From positions 1 through 39,468 of the forward strand of contig JAURMQ010000001.1 of assembly GCA_030830625.1 (NCBI GenBank): a DNA stretch of 39,468 nt. Reading direction: 5' to 3'. Within the stretch, counting starts at the first letter, position 1. Each line of letters opens with the position of its first letter. Made by a program: the position numbers and the translations under genes. Positions 26,179 through 35,249 of the stretch are shown in pieces. Under the pieces are notes generated by a model. That model worked only from the letters and a program-made list of their open reading frames with translations. It searched no databases and was not told where the DNA came from. This DNA is from Flavobacteriaceae bacterium. GTDB taxonomy: Bacteria; Bacteroidota; Bacteroidia; Flavobacteriales; Flavobacteriaceae.

Positions 26179-27519
26179 ATGAGAGGAAAAAATAGAAAAG
26201 ATTATTCCCCAAGAGACAAAAATAAAGCTCCTAGGGAAAGAGCTACTGAATCCCGTTCGAAAGACAAAGACAATTCAACGTCCAGAAGCTACCGTGACTC
26301 CGATCGCGAGGGTAACAAAAATTCAAGACCTGGAGGAAGAAAAAAGTTCGGCGACAGACCCAAAAGTAGAAATTCGAATCCAAGAGGCAGATCCAAAAGT
26401 TCTTTTAAAAAGTCGGATATTGATCCCGCAATGATGGTCAACAAAACCATCAATCTTGAATCGGAAAAAAAGACAATTCAAACCAGAGCATTCGTCGAAT
26501 TAGATATTGATCCACAACTTCAGTCGAGAATCAAAAACAAAGGGTTTGAACAAACTACAGAAATTCAAGATAAGACCTTCGAAATCATCTCCCAAGGAAA
26601 AAATGTAATTGGTATTGCCAATACAGGAACTGGGAAGACGGGTGCGTTTTTGATCCCCATCATCAACCAGCTCCTCATCAATCAGAGCAGGAACAAGTCC
26701 ATCGTGTTGGTCCCCACCAGAGAATTGGCCCAACAAGTTGAACAAGAACTCAAAAGCTTGAGCAAAGGGCTCAAAATCTACAGCAGCTGTTTCATTGGAG
26801 GGACAAGTATCAGTAAGGATATTGACAAACTCAGAAGACCCAACCACGTGATCATTGGGACTCCTGGACGAATCAATGACATGATCAACCGTAGAGCTTT
26901 AAAATTGTATGACTTTGACAAAGTAGTGTTGGATGAATTTGATACCATGTTGGATATGGGATTTCTTCAAGATGTAAAAAAGATCATCGATCAAATGCAC
27001 AAAAGAAATCACACCATTCTTTTCTCAGCTACAGAAAACCCAAAACAACAAAATATCATTGACGACCTCATTCAAGATTATGAAAAAGTAAGGGTCTCTG
27101 AAGGTAAAGCCAATACCAACAATATCTATCAGGATGTGATCAAAACCAAAGACGACGAGGAAAAAAACCAAATGCTGATTGATCTTTTGAGAAAAAATGA
27201 ATTTAAAAAGGTTTTAATCTTCTCCGAAACCAAAAGACAAGTTTCAAAACTTTGTAATGTGCTAAAAAAGTTTGATGTAAGGGTAGATGAGATTCATGGG
27301 GATAAATCCCAGCAATACCGGTCAAAAGCGATTCAAAAATTCAAATCGGGAAGCATACAAGTCATGGTTGCAACCGATGTTGCCTCCAGAGGAATTGACA
27401 TTGATAATATTACCCATGTGATCAACTATAGAATTCCCAGCTCAAAAGAAAGCTATATACACCGAATTGGCCGAACGGGAAGGGCTGGAAAAGAAGGAAA
27501 TGCCATTACATTCATTTAA
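26179..27519 (+). CDS. DEAD-box family RNA helicase (RhlE-like) with basic N-terminal extension
   Basis: ANTGTGKTGAFLIPI, PTRELAQQ, GTPGR, LDEFDTMLDMGF (motif II as DEFD), LFSATENP, ATDVASRGIDI, HRIGRTGRAG. Confidence 0.92.
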   Translation: MRGKNRKDYSPRDKNKAPRERATESRSKDKDNSTSRSYRDSDREGNKNSRPGGRKKFGDRPKSRNSNPRGRSKSSFKKSDIDPAMMVNKTINLESEKKTIQTRAFVELDIDPQLQSRIKNKGFEQTTEIQDKTFEIISQGKNVIGIANTGTGKTGAFLIPIINQLLINQSRNKSIVLVPTRELAQQVEQELKSLSKGLKIYSSCFIGGTSISKDIDKLRRPNHVIIGTPGRINDMINRRALKLYDFDKVVLDEFDTMLDMGFLQDVKKIIDQMHKRNHTILFSATENPKQQNIIDDLIQDYEKVRVSEGKANTNNIYQDVIKTKDDEEKNQMLIDLLRKNEFKKVLIFSETKRQVSKLCNVLKKFDVRVDEIHGDKSQQYRSKAIQKFKSGSIQVMVATDVASRGIDIDNITHVINYRIPSSKESYIHRIGRTGRAGKEGNAITFI

Positions 27520-27676
27520 TATCGGAGGAAAATAAATAGCATTTCAACCTAAACTAAGTCATTCCAACAGTAGGGTTAGTCCCCTCTGATAAATCATTCA
27601 ATAGGGCTGTATCCCCTCGATTCTTGTTTTTTCAATCCACTGAAATGATCGATATGGATATTGACAAAATTTAGCC

Positions 27677-28657
27677 CTATTCAAAATAATCCTTAACATC
27701 GGCAGAAGATTCCAAAAGTTTCAGATCCACTAAAAAATCGTCCGAGGCTTGGAGGGTGTCATAAAAATATTTTGCTTGACTTGCATTTTCCTCGTTAACT
27801 TTCGACTCGACTCCATTGAAAAAACCGTGTTTAGCCCCTTTATAAATCAACACTTGACATCGGTTACCCTTATCCTTCATTTTTGTTTGAAATTCATACG
27901 CTGTTTCTACTGGCACTAAATGATCATCATCTCCAAACATAATCAGTGTCGGGGGAGTTAAAGCGGTAATATTATGAAAAGGTGAAAGCTCTAGATAACG
28001 CGATTTAAACAGAGTAGCCCACTTTCCGTTGGGAAGGGTATAGGATTTACAATAGCAATGAAAATCCTCTTCAATTAATTCTTTGGAGCCCGAGCCGTGA
28101 TAACCATTGGGCCCATTGTCAAATACAGGATTAAAAAGCACCATAGCAAAGGGAGTAGGGTCAATGGATAGGTCGTCGGTGGATTCATTGATCAATTGAA
28201 GCGTACCCGTTCCCGCAGCGATATGTCCTCCAGCAGAACCTCCGGATGAAATGATTTTTTCAGGGTCAATATTGAATTTAAGGTGGTTTTTTTTCAAAAA
28301 ACGCAATGCACTTCTCGCATCTTTTATACAGGCTACAGGACTGGTATTTTGTCGGGTTTCCACCCGATAATCAAAAAGAAAAGTTGCCAAGCCTCTTTGA
28401 GAAAAGTATAAAGCTTGTCTTTTGAAATGGGTATAAGATCCGCCGCGCCAGCCTCCTCCAAAAAAGAAAGCAATCGCTCCAGTGGGATTATTGAGTTTCG
28501 TATCTGCTGCATACCAATGTACTTTTAAAGTGTCATTATCAACAATTTTATAATCCATCACGTTTAAGGGTTTTTGCATTATGGCGCTTTGAGGCCATAG
28601 TGTGGATTGGGAAAAAATGAACAGTAAACTCAGCTTTAATAAGGTATTGTAATTCAA
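27677..28657 (-). CDS. Alpha/beta hydrolase (esterase/BD-FAE-like), secreted
   Basis: IAFFFGGGWRGGSYTHFKRQALYFSQRGLATFLFDYRVE; IISSGGSAGGHIAAGTG nucleophile elbow; LIMFGDDDHLVPVETA; KGAKHGFFNG. Confidence 0.88.
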   Translation of the reverse strand: MNYNTLLKLSLLFIFSQSTLWPQSAIMQKPLNVMDYKIVDNDTLKVHWYAADTKLNNPTGAIAFFFGGGWRGGSYTHFKRQALYFSQRGLATFLFDYRVETRQNTSPVACIKDARSALRFLKKNHLKFNIDPEKIISSGGSAGGHIAAGTGTLQLINESTDDLSIDPTPFAMVLFNPVFDNGPNGYHGSGSKELIEEDFHCYCKSYTLPNGKWATLFKSRYLELSPFHNITALTPPTLIMFGDDDHLVPVETAYEFQTKMKDKGNRCQVLIYKGAKHGFFNGVESKVNEENASQAKYFYDTLQASDDFLVDLKLLESSADVKDYFE

Positions 28658-30219
28658 AATAGTGGGTTTTCGGAGGTTGGAATCAATTTTGCACTCAAAT
28701 CAAGTAGGGGGAATTCTTTATCCAAGGGAAACATAGGGCGCCTAATTCTTTGATAATCCAGCCGCTCTAAGTTTTGATCTACTCCCCCAGGAGTCAAAGC
28801 CATCGTCCAGCCCCCCCTAATGTTGTAGAGTTCTGGAACCAAATAACCTATTTTGACGACCAAAATATCGGTTTCTCTGGGATTCAATCCCAACTGAGTA
28901 AAATCTTTTTCATAGTGGTAAGGTTTTCTTTTTTGAGTAACGATGACTTTAATACTTCCTACTTGAACCACCACCTCAACTTGGGCGTGCACGTCTCCCT
29001 TGTGGATGGCCAAAACCCTTCCCTCTAATGTTATTGGACCGGCATAACGATCGTCAACCATCGCCCCTACCGATCCAGAAACCATGGAACCTACCCCAGC
29101 TTGCATGGCCTTGGCAACAAGGTCAGGCCCTGGGATCGAAGCATAAATCAATTCGGGTCCCTTATCATTTTGAAAAACCGTAAGGGCCAGTAATTCTCTT
29201 AATGTCCAGGTGACATCTCCAGCACCACCCGCGGTGGGATTATCTCCCATATCGCTAACGATATACGGCTTATCATTACTGTTTATGGCCAAGGCCATAC
29301 TTTCTTCAAAACTCGTTGTGGGCGCCACAAATTCAAATTCATTTCTTACCTCCCAATAATATGTTGCGAGTTTTTCGGCACTATCAACCACAGCTTCTTG
29401 ATCATCGCCTACTACCATGACCACCCCATGATTTCTGGGTTCGTCCGCCCACGGATAACCCATCCAAATTGCAGCATCTAAAACACCTTCTTGAGCTTCG
29501 GCTTCTGGCACTTTGGCATACAAACTCTTACCGGGTTCTATACGGGTACTGGTTTTTTCTCCGGGTAACAAGATAGGAATGGGTATCCATGCCTTGTATT
29601 TTGGTTTACCTTTTCCATTTTCAATTCGATCCAAAAGATTTTCCAAAGCCCTTTGTTTTGAAATCAAAGCATCCTCGTGAGGTGCCATTCGATAACAGGT
29701 GATCAGGTCGGATTGATGCGCCAATCTCTCTGAAACATTGCCGTGTAAATCCATTGAAGTGGAGATCAAGGTTTTTTGCCCAACTACTTCGCGAATTCTA
29801 ACCATCATGTCTCCTTCAGGATCATCCAGTCCTTCAACACTCATGGCTCCATGGATATCAAAAAAGAGTCCATCATAGGGAAGATTTTTTTGGAGTTGCT
29901 CTAACATTTTATTCATCAACGATTCATAGGCCTCTCGGGTAACCCTTCCTCCAGGTAAGGATTTCCCTCTCAATGCAGGAAACCAATTCGCTCTCTCTCT
30001 ATTTTGACTCTCTGGTCTCAAAAAAGGATAATTCTCAAGGATCTCCATACCGATTTGGGCATGAAAAGCTTCCTCAGTAGTTTGTGCGGGCGAAAAGGTA
30101 CTCGACTCTATGCCCAAGCCTGCGATGGCAACTCGTGGCAAAGATCGATTGGACTGGGTAATACAGCCAAAGAGCGATAATAAAAACAAACTGAAAAGAA
30201 AAGAATAGGCTGCTTTCAC
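28654..30219 (-). CDS. M81 family metallopeptidase (MlrC-like), predicted lipoprotein
   Basis: LLSLFGC|ITQS lipobox; RVAIAGLGIESSTFSPAQTTEEAF; DGLFFDIHGAMSVEGLDDPEGDMMVRIREVVG; STSMDLHGNVSERLAHQSDLITCYRMAPHED; SDMGDNPTAGGAGDVT. Confidence 0.9.
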   Translation of the reverse strand: MKAAYSFLFSLFLLSLFGCITQSNRSLPRVAIAGLGIESSTFSPAQTTEEAFHAQIGMEILENYPFLRPESQNRERANWFPALRGKSLPGGRVTREAYESLMNKMLEQLQKNLPYDGLFFDIHGAMSVEGLDDPEGDMMVRIREVVGQKTLISTSMDLHGNVSERLAHQSDLITCYRMAPHEDALISKQRALENLLDRIENGKGKPKYKAWIPIPILLPGEKTSTRIEPGKSLYAKVPEAEAQEGVLDAAIWMGYPWADEPRNHGVVMVVGDDQEAVVDSAEKLATYYWEVRNEFEFVAPTTSFEESMALAINSNDKPYIVSDMGDNPTAGGAGDVTWTLRELLALTVFQNDKGPELIYASIPGPDLVAKAMQAGVGSMVSGSVGAMVDDRYAGPITLEGRVLAIHKGDVHAQVEVVVQVGSIKVIVTQKRKPYHYEKDFTQLGLNPRETDILVVKIGYLVPELYNIRGGWTMALTPGGVDQNLERLDYQRIRRPMFPLDKEFPLLDLSAKLIPTSENPLF

Positions 30220-30364
30220 AACATATGAATTTTATGGATTGATGTATAATTATAAGATCAACAATTTAAAGAAATTATATCAATTCTTGATCAAACCATC
30301 CAACAAGTCGGTGCAGTCAATCTTTCTAAAGAATCAGTTCACCTTTCCCAAAAGTAAAGGGAAT

Positions 30365-32164
30365 CTATTTGGAAGCATTTCGTTTTCTTTCGTTTTCGTC
30401 CAAATAAATTTTACGCAACCTCAAATGACCAGGAGTAGCTTCTACGTACTCATCCGATTGGATGTATTCCAATGCTTCTTCCAAAGAAAACTTTATAGGC
30501 GGAGCCAAGCTCACTTTTTCGTCAGTACCAGAAGCTCTCACATTAGATAGTTTTTTGGTTTTGGTAACATTAACCACCAAGTCATCCATTCGAGAGTTTT
30601 CGCCAATGACTTGTCCTGTATAAACTTCTTCATTGGGAAAAACGAAAAACTTTCCTCTTTCTTGAAGTTTGTCCAAAGCATAGGGAATGGCACTTCCCTT
30701 TTCCATGGAAATTAAGGAACCATTGATCCTGCTGGGAATCTCACCTTTAAACGGTTGGAATTCCACAAAACGGTGATTCATTATAGCTTGACCTGCGGTA
30801 TTGGTCAAAAGCTGATTTCTCAAACCAATGATTCCCCTTGAGGGAATGATAAACTCACAAATCATTCGGTCGCCTTTGTTGACAAGGCTAACCATTTCTC
30901 CCTTTCTAAGGGTAACCATCTCAATGGCTTTTCCAGACAAATTTTCGGGCAAATCAATGGTCAAGGTTTCTATGGGTTCGCATTTCACCCCATCGATTTG
31001 TTTAATGATGACCTGAGGTTGCCCAATTTGAAGTTCATAGCCCTCTCTTCGCATGGTCTCAATCAATACCGACAAGTGCATCACTCCTCGTCCAAAGACC
31101 AAGAATTTATCTGCAGAGTCAGTGGCTTCCAACCGTAAGGCTAAATTACGCTCCAACTCTTTTTCTAATCGTTCCTTGATATGGCGAGAGGTTACGAATT
31201 TTCCATCTTTACCGAAAAATGGAGAATCGTTGATGGTAAAAAGCATACTCATAGTAGGCTCATCGATAGCAATGGTGGGCAATGCCTCCGGTTCAAGAGC
31301 ATCGGCAATTGTATCTCCAATATTGAAGGACTCCAGTCCGATAATGGCACATATATCTCCTGCTTCGACTTGCTCTACCTTTCGACGACCCAAACCGTCA
31401 AAAACATTCAGTTCTTTAATTTTGGACTTGCTGATTTTTCCATCTCTATCAACCAAACTGACATTCATATTGGCTTTTAAAACACCGCGATTGAGCCTTC
31501 CAATGGCTACTCTACCCGTGTATGGTGAAAAATCGAGCGAAGTAATCAGCATCTGGGTATTTCCTGGTTTTATTTCGGGAGAGGGAACATGTTCCAAAAC
31601 CATATCCAATAGGGGAATGATAGAGTCTGTAGGATTTCTCCAATCCAGACTCATCCAATTGTTTTTTGCCGATCCATAAACGGTTGGAAAATCCAACTGC
31701 CATTCCTCTGCCCCCAAATCGAACATCAAATCGAATACAGATTCATGAACTTCCTCAGGCCTACAATTTTCTTTATCTACTTTATTGATCACCACAAGGG
31801 GTTTCAATTTTAAATCCAATGCCTTTTTTAATACAAATCGGGTTTGGGGCATTGGCCCTTCGAAAGCATCGACCAAAAGAATGGCAGCGTCTGCCATATT
31901 GAGCACCCTTTCTACCTCTCCACCAAAATCGGCGTGACCTGGAGTATCGATAATATTGATTTTGGTACCCTTGTAATGTACAGACACATTTTTGGACAAA
32001 ATGGTGATGCCTCTTTCGCGTTCTAAGTCATTACTGTCTAAAATTAGATCTCCTTTATTTTCATTGTCACGAAATAGTTGGCAGTGGAACATAATTTTGT
32101 CTACAAGTGTTGTCTTTCCGTGATCAACGTGGGCTATGATGGCAATATTTTTTATTTCAGACAT
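30365..32164 (-). CDS. typA: Ribosome-associated GTPase TypA/BipA
   Basis: [99 protein letters not shown]. Confidence 0.97.
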   Translation of the reverse strand: MSEIKNIAIIAHVDHGKTTLVDKIMFHCQLFRDNENKGDLILDSNDLERERGITILSKNVSVHYKGTKINIIDTPGHADFGGEVERVLNMADAAILLVDAFEGPMPQTRFVLKKALDLKLKPLVVINKVDKENCRPEEVHESVFDLMFDLGAEEWQLDFPTVYGSAKNNWMSLDWRNPTDSIIPLLDMVLEHVPSPEIKPGNTQMLITSLDFSPYTGRVAIGRLNRGVLKANMNVSLVDRDGKISKSKIKELNVFDGLGRRKVEQVEAGDICAIIGLESFNIGDTIADALEPEALPTIAIDEPTMSMLFTINDSPFFGKDGKFVTSRHIKERLEKELERNLALRLEATDSADKFLVFGRGVMHLSVLIETMRREGYELQIGQPQVIIKQIDGVKCEPIETLTIDLPENLSGKAIEMVTLRKGEMVSLVNKGDRMICEFIIPSRGIIGLRNQLLTNTAGQAIMNHRFVEFQPFKGEIPSRINGSLISMEKGSAIPYALDKLQERGKFFVFPNEEVYTGQVIGENSRMDDLVVNVTKTKKLSNVRASGTDEKVSLAPPIKFSLEEALEYIQSDEYVEATPGHLRLRKIYLDENERKRNASK

Positions 32165-32183
32165 GAATTAAATTTAACGAGCG

Positions 32184-32191
32184 CAAAGATA
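32184..32191 (-). promoter_or_regulatory. Putative -7 element TATCTTTG upstream of typA
   Basis: Plus-strand caaagata about 20 nt upstream of the typA ATG. Confidence 0.45.
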
Positions 32192-32309
32192 GTTTTATAT
32201 CCTCAGTAATGGCTTTATTAACTTTACTAATTCTGACCATAAATTGAGATCATAAATAAAATGAAATGAGTATTGTAATCTGTGCAGGTGAAGGAATTAA
32301 AAAATACGT

Positions 32310-32317
32310 TAAATTTG
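32310..32317 (+). promoter_or_regulatory. Putative -7 element TAAATTTG upstream of galE
   Basis: TAAATTTG 26 nt upstream of the predicted TTG start. Confidence 0.45.
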
Positions 32318-32342
32318 TTTGTAACCAAATATAAATTTCATC

Positions 32343-33371
32343 TTGCCATCAAAAATTTTAGTTACTGGAGGATTGGGCTACATAGGCTCTCATACGAGTG
32401 TAGAATTGATTCAACAGGGATTTGAAATTCTGATTGTTGATGATCTTTCCAACAGTTCTATAGAGGTTCTGGAAGGGATCAAAAATATTACAGGAGTATC
32501 TCCTGAGTTTGTACAACTGGATTTAAGAGACAAAAAAAAGGTCAATCAATTGTTTGCAGACCAACCTGCGCTTAGCGGTGCCATTCATTTTGCTGCCTTT
32601 AAAGCGGTCGGTGAAAGTGTCAACAAACCTTTGGACTATTATGAGAACAATTTAGGGTCTTTAATTCATTTGCTTCAAGCCATCGAAAAAAAAACTCAAA
32701 CTTTCTGTTTTATATTCAGTTCCTCATGTACTGTTTATGGTCAATCAGATCTTCTTCCGATCACCGAGGAAGCCCCCATTAAAAAAGCAGAATCTCCCTA
32801 CGGAAATACCAAACAAATTGGAGAAGACATATTATACGACAACAGTCGTTCCAACGAATTTTTAAAGGTAATGACCCTCCGCTATTTCAATCCTATTGGG
32901 AACCACTCCAGTATTGAAATTGGAGAACTCCCCATTGGAAAACCCCAAAATTTAGTGCCTTTTATTACTCAAACGGCTGCAGGGATTCACCAAAAACTAA
33001 ATGTGTTTGGGAATGACTACCCTACCCCAGACGGCACCTGTATTCGGGACTATATTCACGTAGTAGATCTGGCAAAAGCACATGTTGTCGGTCTTAAAAG
33101 AATGATAGCCGATGAGCAAACCGATCGTTTTGAGGTATTCAATCTGGGAACTGGAAAAGGAAATAGTGTATTAGAAGTGATCAAAACCTTTGAAAAAGTG
33201 AGTGGCATTGCCTTGAATTACGATATTGTATCCAGAAGACAGGGTGATGTTGTTGAAGCTTATGCGGACACCACTAAAGCCAATCAAATATTGGGTTGGA
33301 AAGCCATAAATGACCTTGAAACCGCGCTTAAATCCGCTTGGGATTGGGAAAAAAAAATACGTAAAATTTAA
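32343..33371 (+). CDS. galE: UDP-glucose 4-epimerase GalE
   Basis: KILVTGGLGYIGSHTSVELIQQGFEILIVDDLSNSS; HFAAFKAVGESV; SSSCTVYGQ; SPYGNTKQIGE; LRYFNPIGNH; YPTPDGTCIRDYIHVVDLAKAH. Likely TTG start. Confidence 0.95.
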   Translation: MPSKILVTGGLGYIGSHTSVELIQQGFEILIVDDLSNSSIEVLEGIKNITGVSPEFVQLDLRDKKKVNQLFADQPALSGAIHFAAFKAVGESVNKPLDYYENNLGSLIHLLQAIEKKTQTFCFIFSSSCTVYGQSDLLPITEEAPIKKAESPYGNTKQIGEDILYDNSRSNEFLKVMTLRYFNPIGNHSSIEIGELPIGKPQNLVPFITQTAAGIHQKLNVFGNDYPTPDGTCIRDYIHVVDLAKAHVVGLKRMIADEQTDRFEVFNLGTGKGNSVLEVIKTFEKVSGIALNYDIVSRRQGDVVEAYADTTKANQILGWKAINDLETALKSAWDWEKKIRKI

Positions 33372-33382
33372 AAAAATTGATT

Positions 33383-35044
33383 ATGAATTCAAGTTTTGAG
33401 TTTTTAGACTACCTGGTTTTTATTGTTTATGCTTTGACCATTTTGGGCTTAGGTTTGTGGGTATCCAGAAATAAAGAAGGAAAAGAAAAAAGTGCCGAAG
33501 ATTATTTTTTGGCGGGTAAATCACTGCCTTGGTGGGCCATTGGAGCATCTTTGATCGCAGCCAATACTTCTGCCGAGCAATTCATTGGAATGTCGGGTTC
33601 TGGATTCGCTCTGGGCTTGGCCATCGCCTCCTACGAGTGGATGGCGGCAATCACATTGATCATAGTGGGAAAATATTTCCTTCCCATTTTTATTGAAAAA
33701 AAATTATACACCATACCGGAGTTTGTGGAAAAGCGTTTCTCTTCTCAGCTCAAGACAATATTGGCAGTTTTTTGGATTTCACTTTATGTATTTGTCAATC
33801 TGGCCTCAGTAATGTATTTGGGTGGACTTGCATTGGAAACTATTATTGGCATCGACTTGGTTTATGCGGTAATAGGTTTGGCCCTTTTTGCAGCAGCCTA
33901 CTCATTATACGGTGGACTAACAGCTGTGGCTTGGACAGATATTATTCAGGTCGTTTTTTTGGTACTGGGAGGATTGGTTACTACCTATTTGGCCTTAGAT
34001 ACTGTCTCTCAAGGACAAGGAATGATGGAAGGGTTAAAATCGATATACCATGCTGCTCCAGACCAGTTTGAAATGATTCTGGATAAAAGCAACCCAGAGT
34101 ATAACAATCTTCCAGGGATTGGAGTATTGGTAGGAGGTCTGTGGGTAGCCAATCTCTATTATTGGGGGTTCAACCAATACATCATTCAACGAACTTTGGC
34201 CGCAAAATCGCTCAAAGAATCTCAAAAGGGAATTTTATTTGCGGCAGGATTAAAACTAATTATTCCTTTCATTGTAGTGATTCCTGGAATTGCAGCTTAT
34301 GTAATTGTAAATGATCCCGAAATTTTAGCCAGTCTCGGTGAAAAGGGAATGTTGAATCTCCCTGAACAGGGACAGGCAGACAAGGCCTACCCCTGGTTGA
34401 TGCAATTTTTACCAGTCGGGTTTAAAGGAGTAGCATTTGCTGCCTTGGCAGCGGCCATTGTATCCTCTCTGGCTTCCATGCTGAATTCTACCTCAACCAT
34501 TTTTACGATGGATATTTACAAACAGTTGATCAATAAAAATGCAGACGACAAAACTACAGTGAGGGTAGGAAGAATCTCTGCAACAGTGGCTTTAATCATT
34601 GGAGCTACAATGGCCCCTCTACTGGGAGGGATCGACCAAGCATTTCAATTCATACAGGAATACACAGGTATTGTAAGTCCAGGTATTTTAGCCGTATTTA
34701 TTCTTGGACTGTTTTGGAAAAAAACGACCAATAAGGCTGCCATTTGGGGAGCTCTGAGTTCTATTCCCATAGCCATGATTTTAAAAGTAGGCTCCAAAGG
34801 ATGGGTCGAAGGATCCTCTATCGATGCATTTTTTCCCAATCTACCGTGGATGGATCAAATGGGACTTACAGCGCTTTTGACTATGGCAGTGATCATAATG
34901 GTTAGTTTACAACAAAATAAAGGCGCAGAAGATCCTAAAGCCATCAATCTGCATAAAGGTATATTCAACACCTCACCCTTATTTAATATTGGTGCATTTA
35001 CCACTTTGATTTTATTGACTGTGATTTACTCCTTCTTTTGGTAA
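33383..35044 (+). CDS. Sodium:solute symporter (SSS family, SGLT-like)
   Basis: DYFLAGKSLPWWAIGASLIAANTSAEQFIGMSGSGF; YGGLTAVAWTDIIQVVFLVLGG; NQYIIQRTLAAKSLKESQKG; AAIVSSLASMLNSTSTIFTMDIY. Confidence 0.93.
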   Translation: MNSSFEFLDYLVFIVYALTILGLGLWVSRNKEGKEKSAEDYFLAGKSLPWWAIGASLIAANTSAEQFIGMSGSGFALGLAIASYEWMAAITLIIVGKYFLPIFIEKKLYTIPEFVEKRFSSQLKTILAVFWISLYVFVNLASVMYLGGLALETIIGIDLVYAVIGLALFAAAYSLYGGLTAVAWTDIIQVVFLVLGGLVTTYLALDTVSQGQGMMEGLKSIYHAAPDQFEMILDKSNPEYNNLPGIGVLVGGLWVANLYYWGFNQYIIQRTLAAKSLKESQKGILFAAGLKLIIPFIVVIPGIAAYVIVNDPEILASLGEKGMLNLPEQGQADKAYPWLMQFLPVGFKGVAFAALAAAIVSSLASMLNSTSTIFTMDIYKQLINKNADDKTTVRVGRISATVALIIGATMAPLLGGIDQAFQFIQEYTGIVSPGILAVFILGLFWKKTTNKAAIWGALSSIPIAMILKVGSKGWVEGSSIDAFFPNLPWMDQMGLTALLTMAVIIMVSLQQNKGAEDPKAINLHKGIFNTSPLFNIGAFTTLILLTVIYSFFW

Positions 35045-35205
35045 TTCACCCGATAAAGAGTGCCCTTTGAACTTAACTTCATTTGCGGGTGTAATCATGT
35101 GGTAAGGGTTTGTATTTGTCTTCAAAAAGTAGTGGATGTCCGAAGTCCACATTATTGATATTACCTCCCAGCTGCCATGTCATTCATGAAACATTTGAGC
35201 AAAAA

Positions 35206-35235
35206 AAAACTCCCATAAAATGGGAGTTTTTATTA
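35206..35235. terminator. Bidirectional rho-independent terminator, mainly for ompA (-)
   Basis: AAAACTCCCAT/ATGGGAGTTTT perfect 11-bp stem with 3-nt loop, A run on the left, T run on the right. Confidence 0.85.
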
Positions 35236-35249
35236 GTGGGATTAAGGGT

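Noticed and set aside
31053-31679. 208-aa plus-strand ORF opposite typA
   Set aside because: Antisense shadow of a highly conserved GTPase gene; no recognisable domain.
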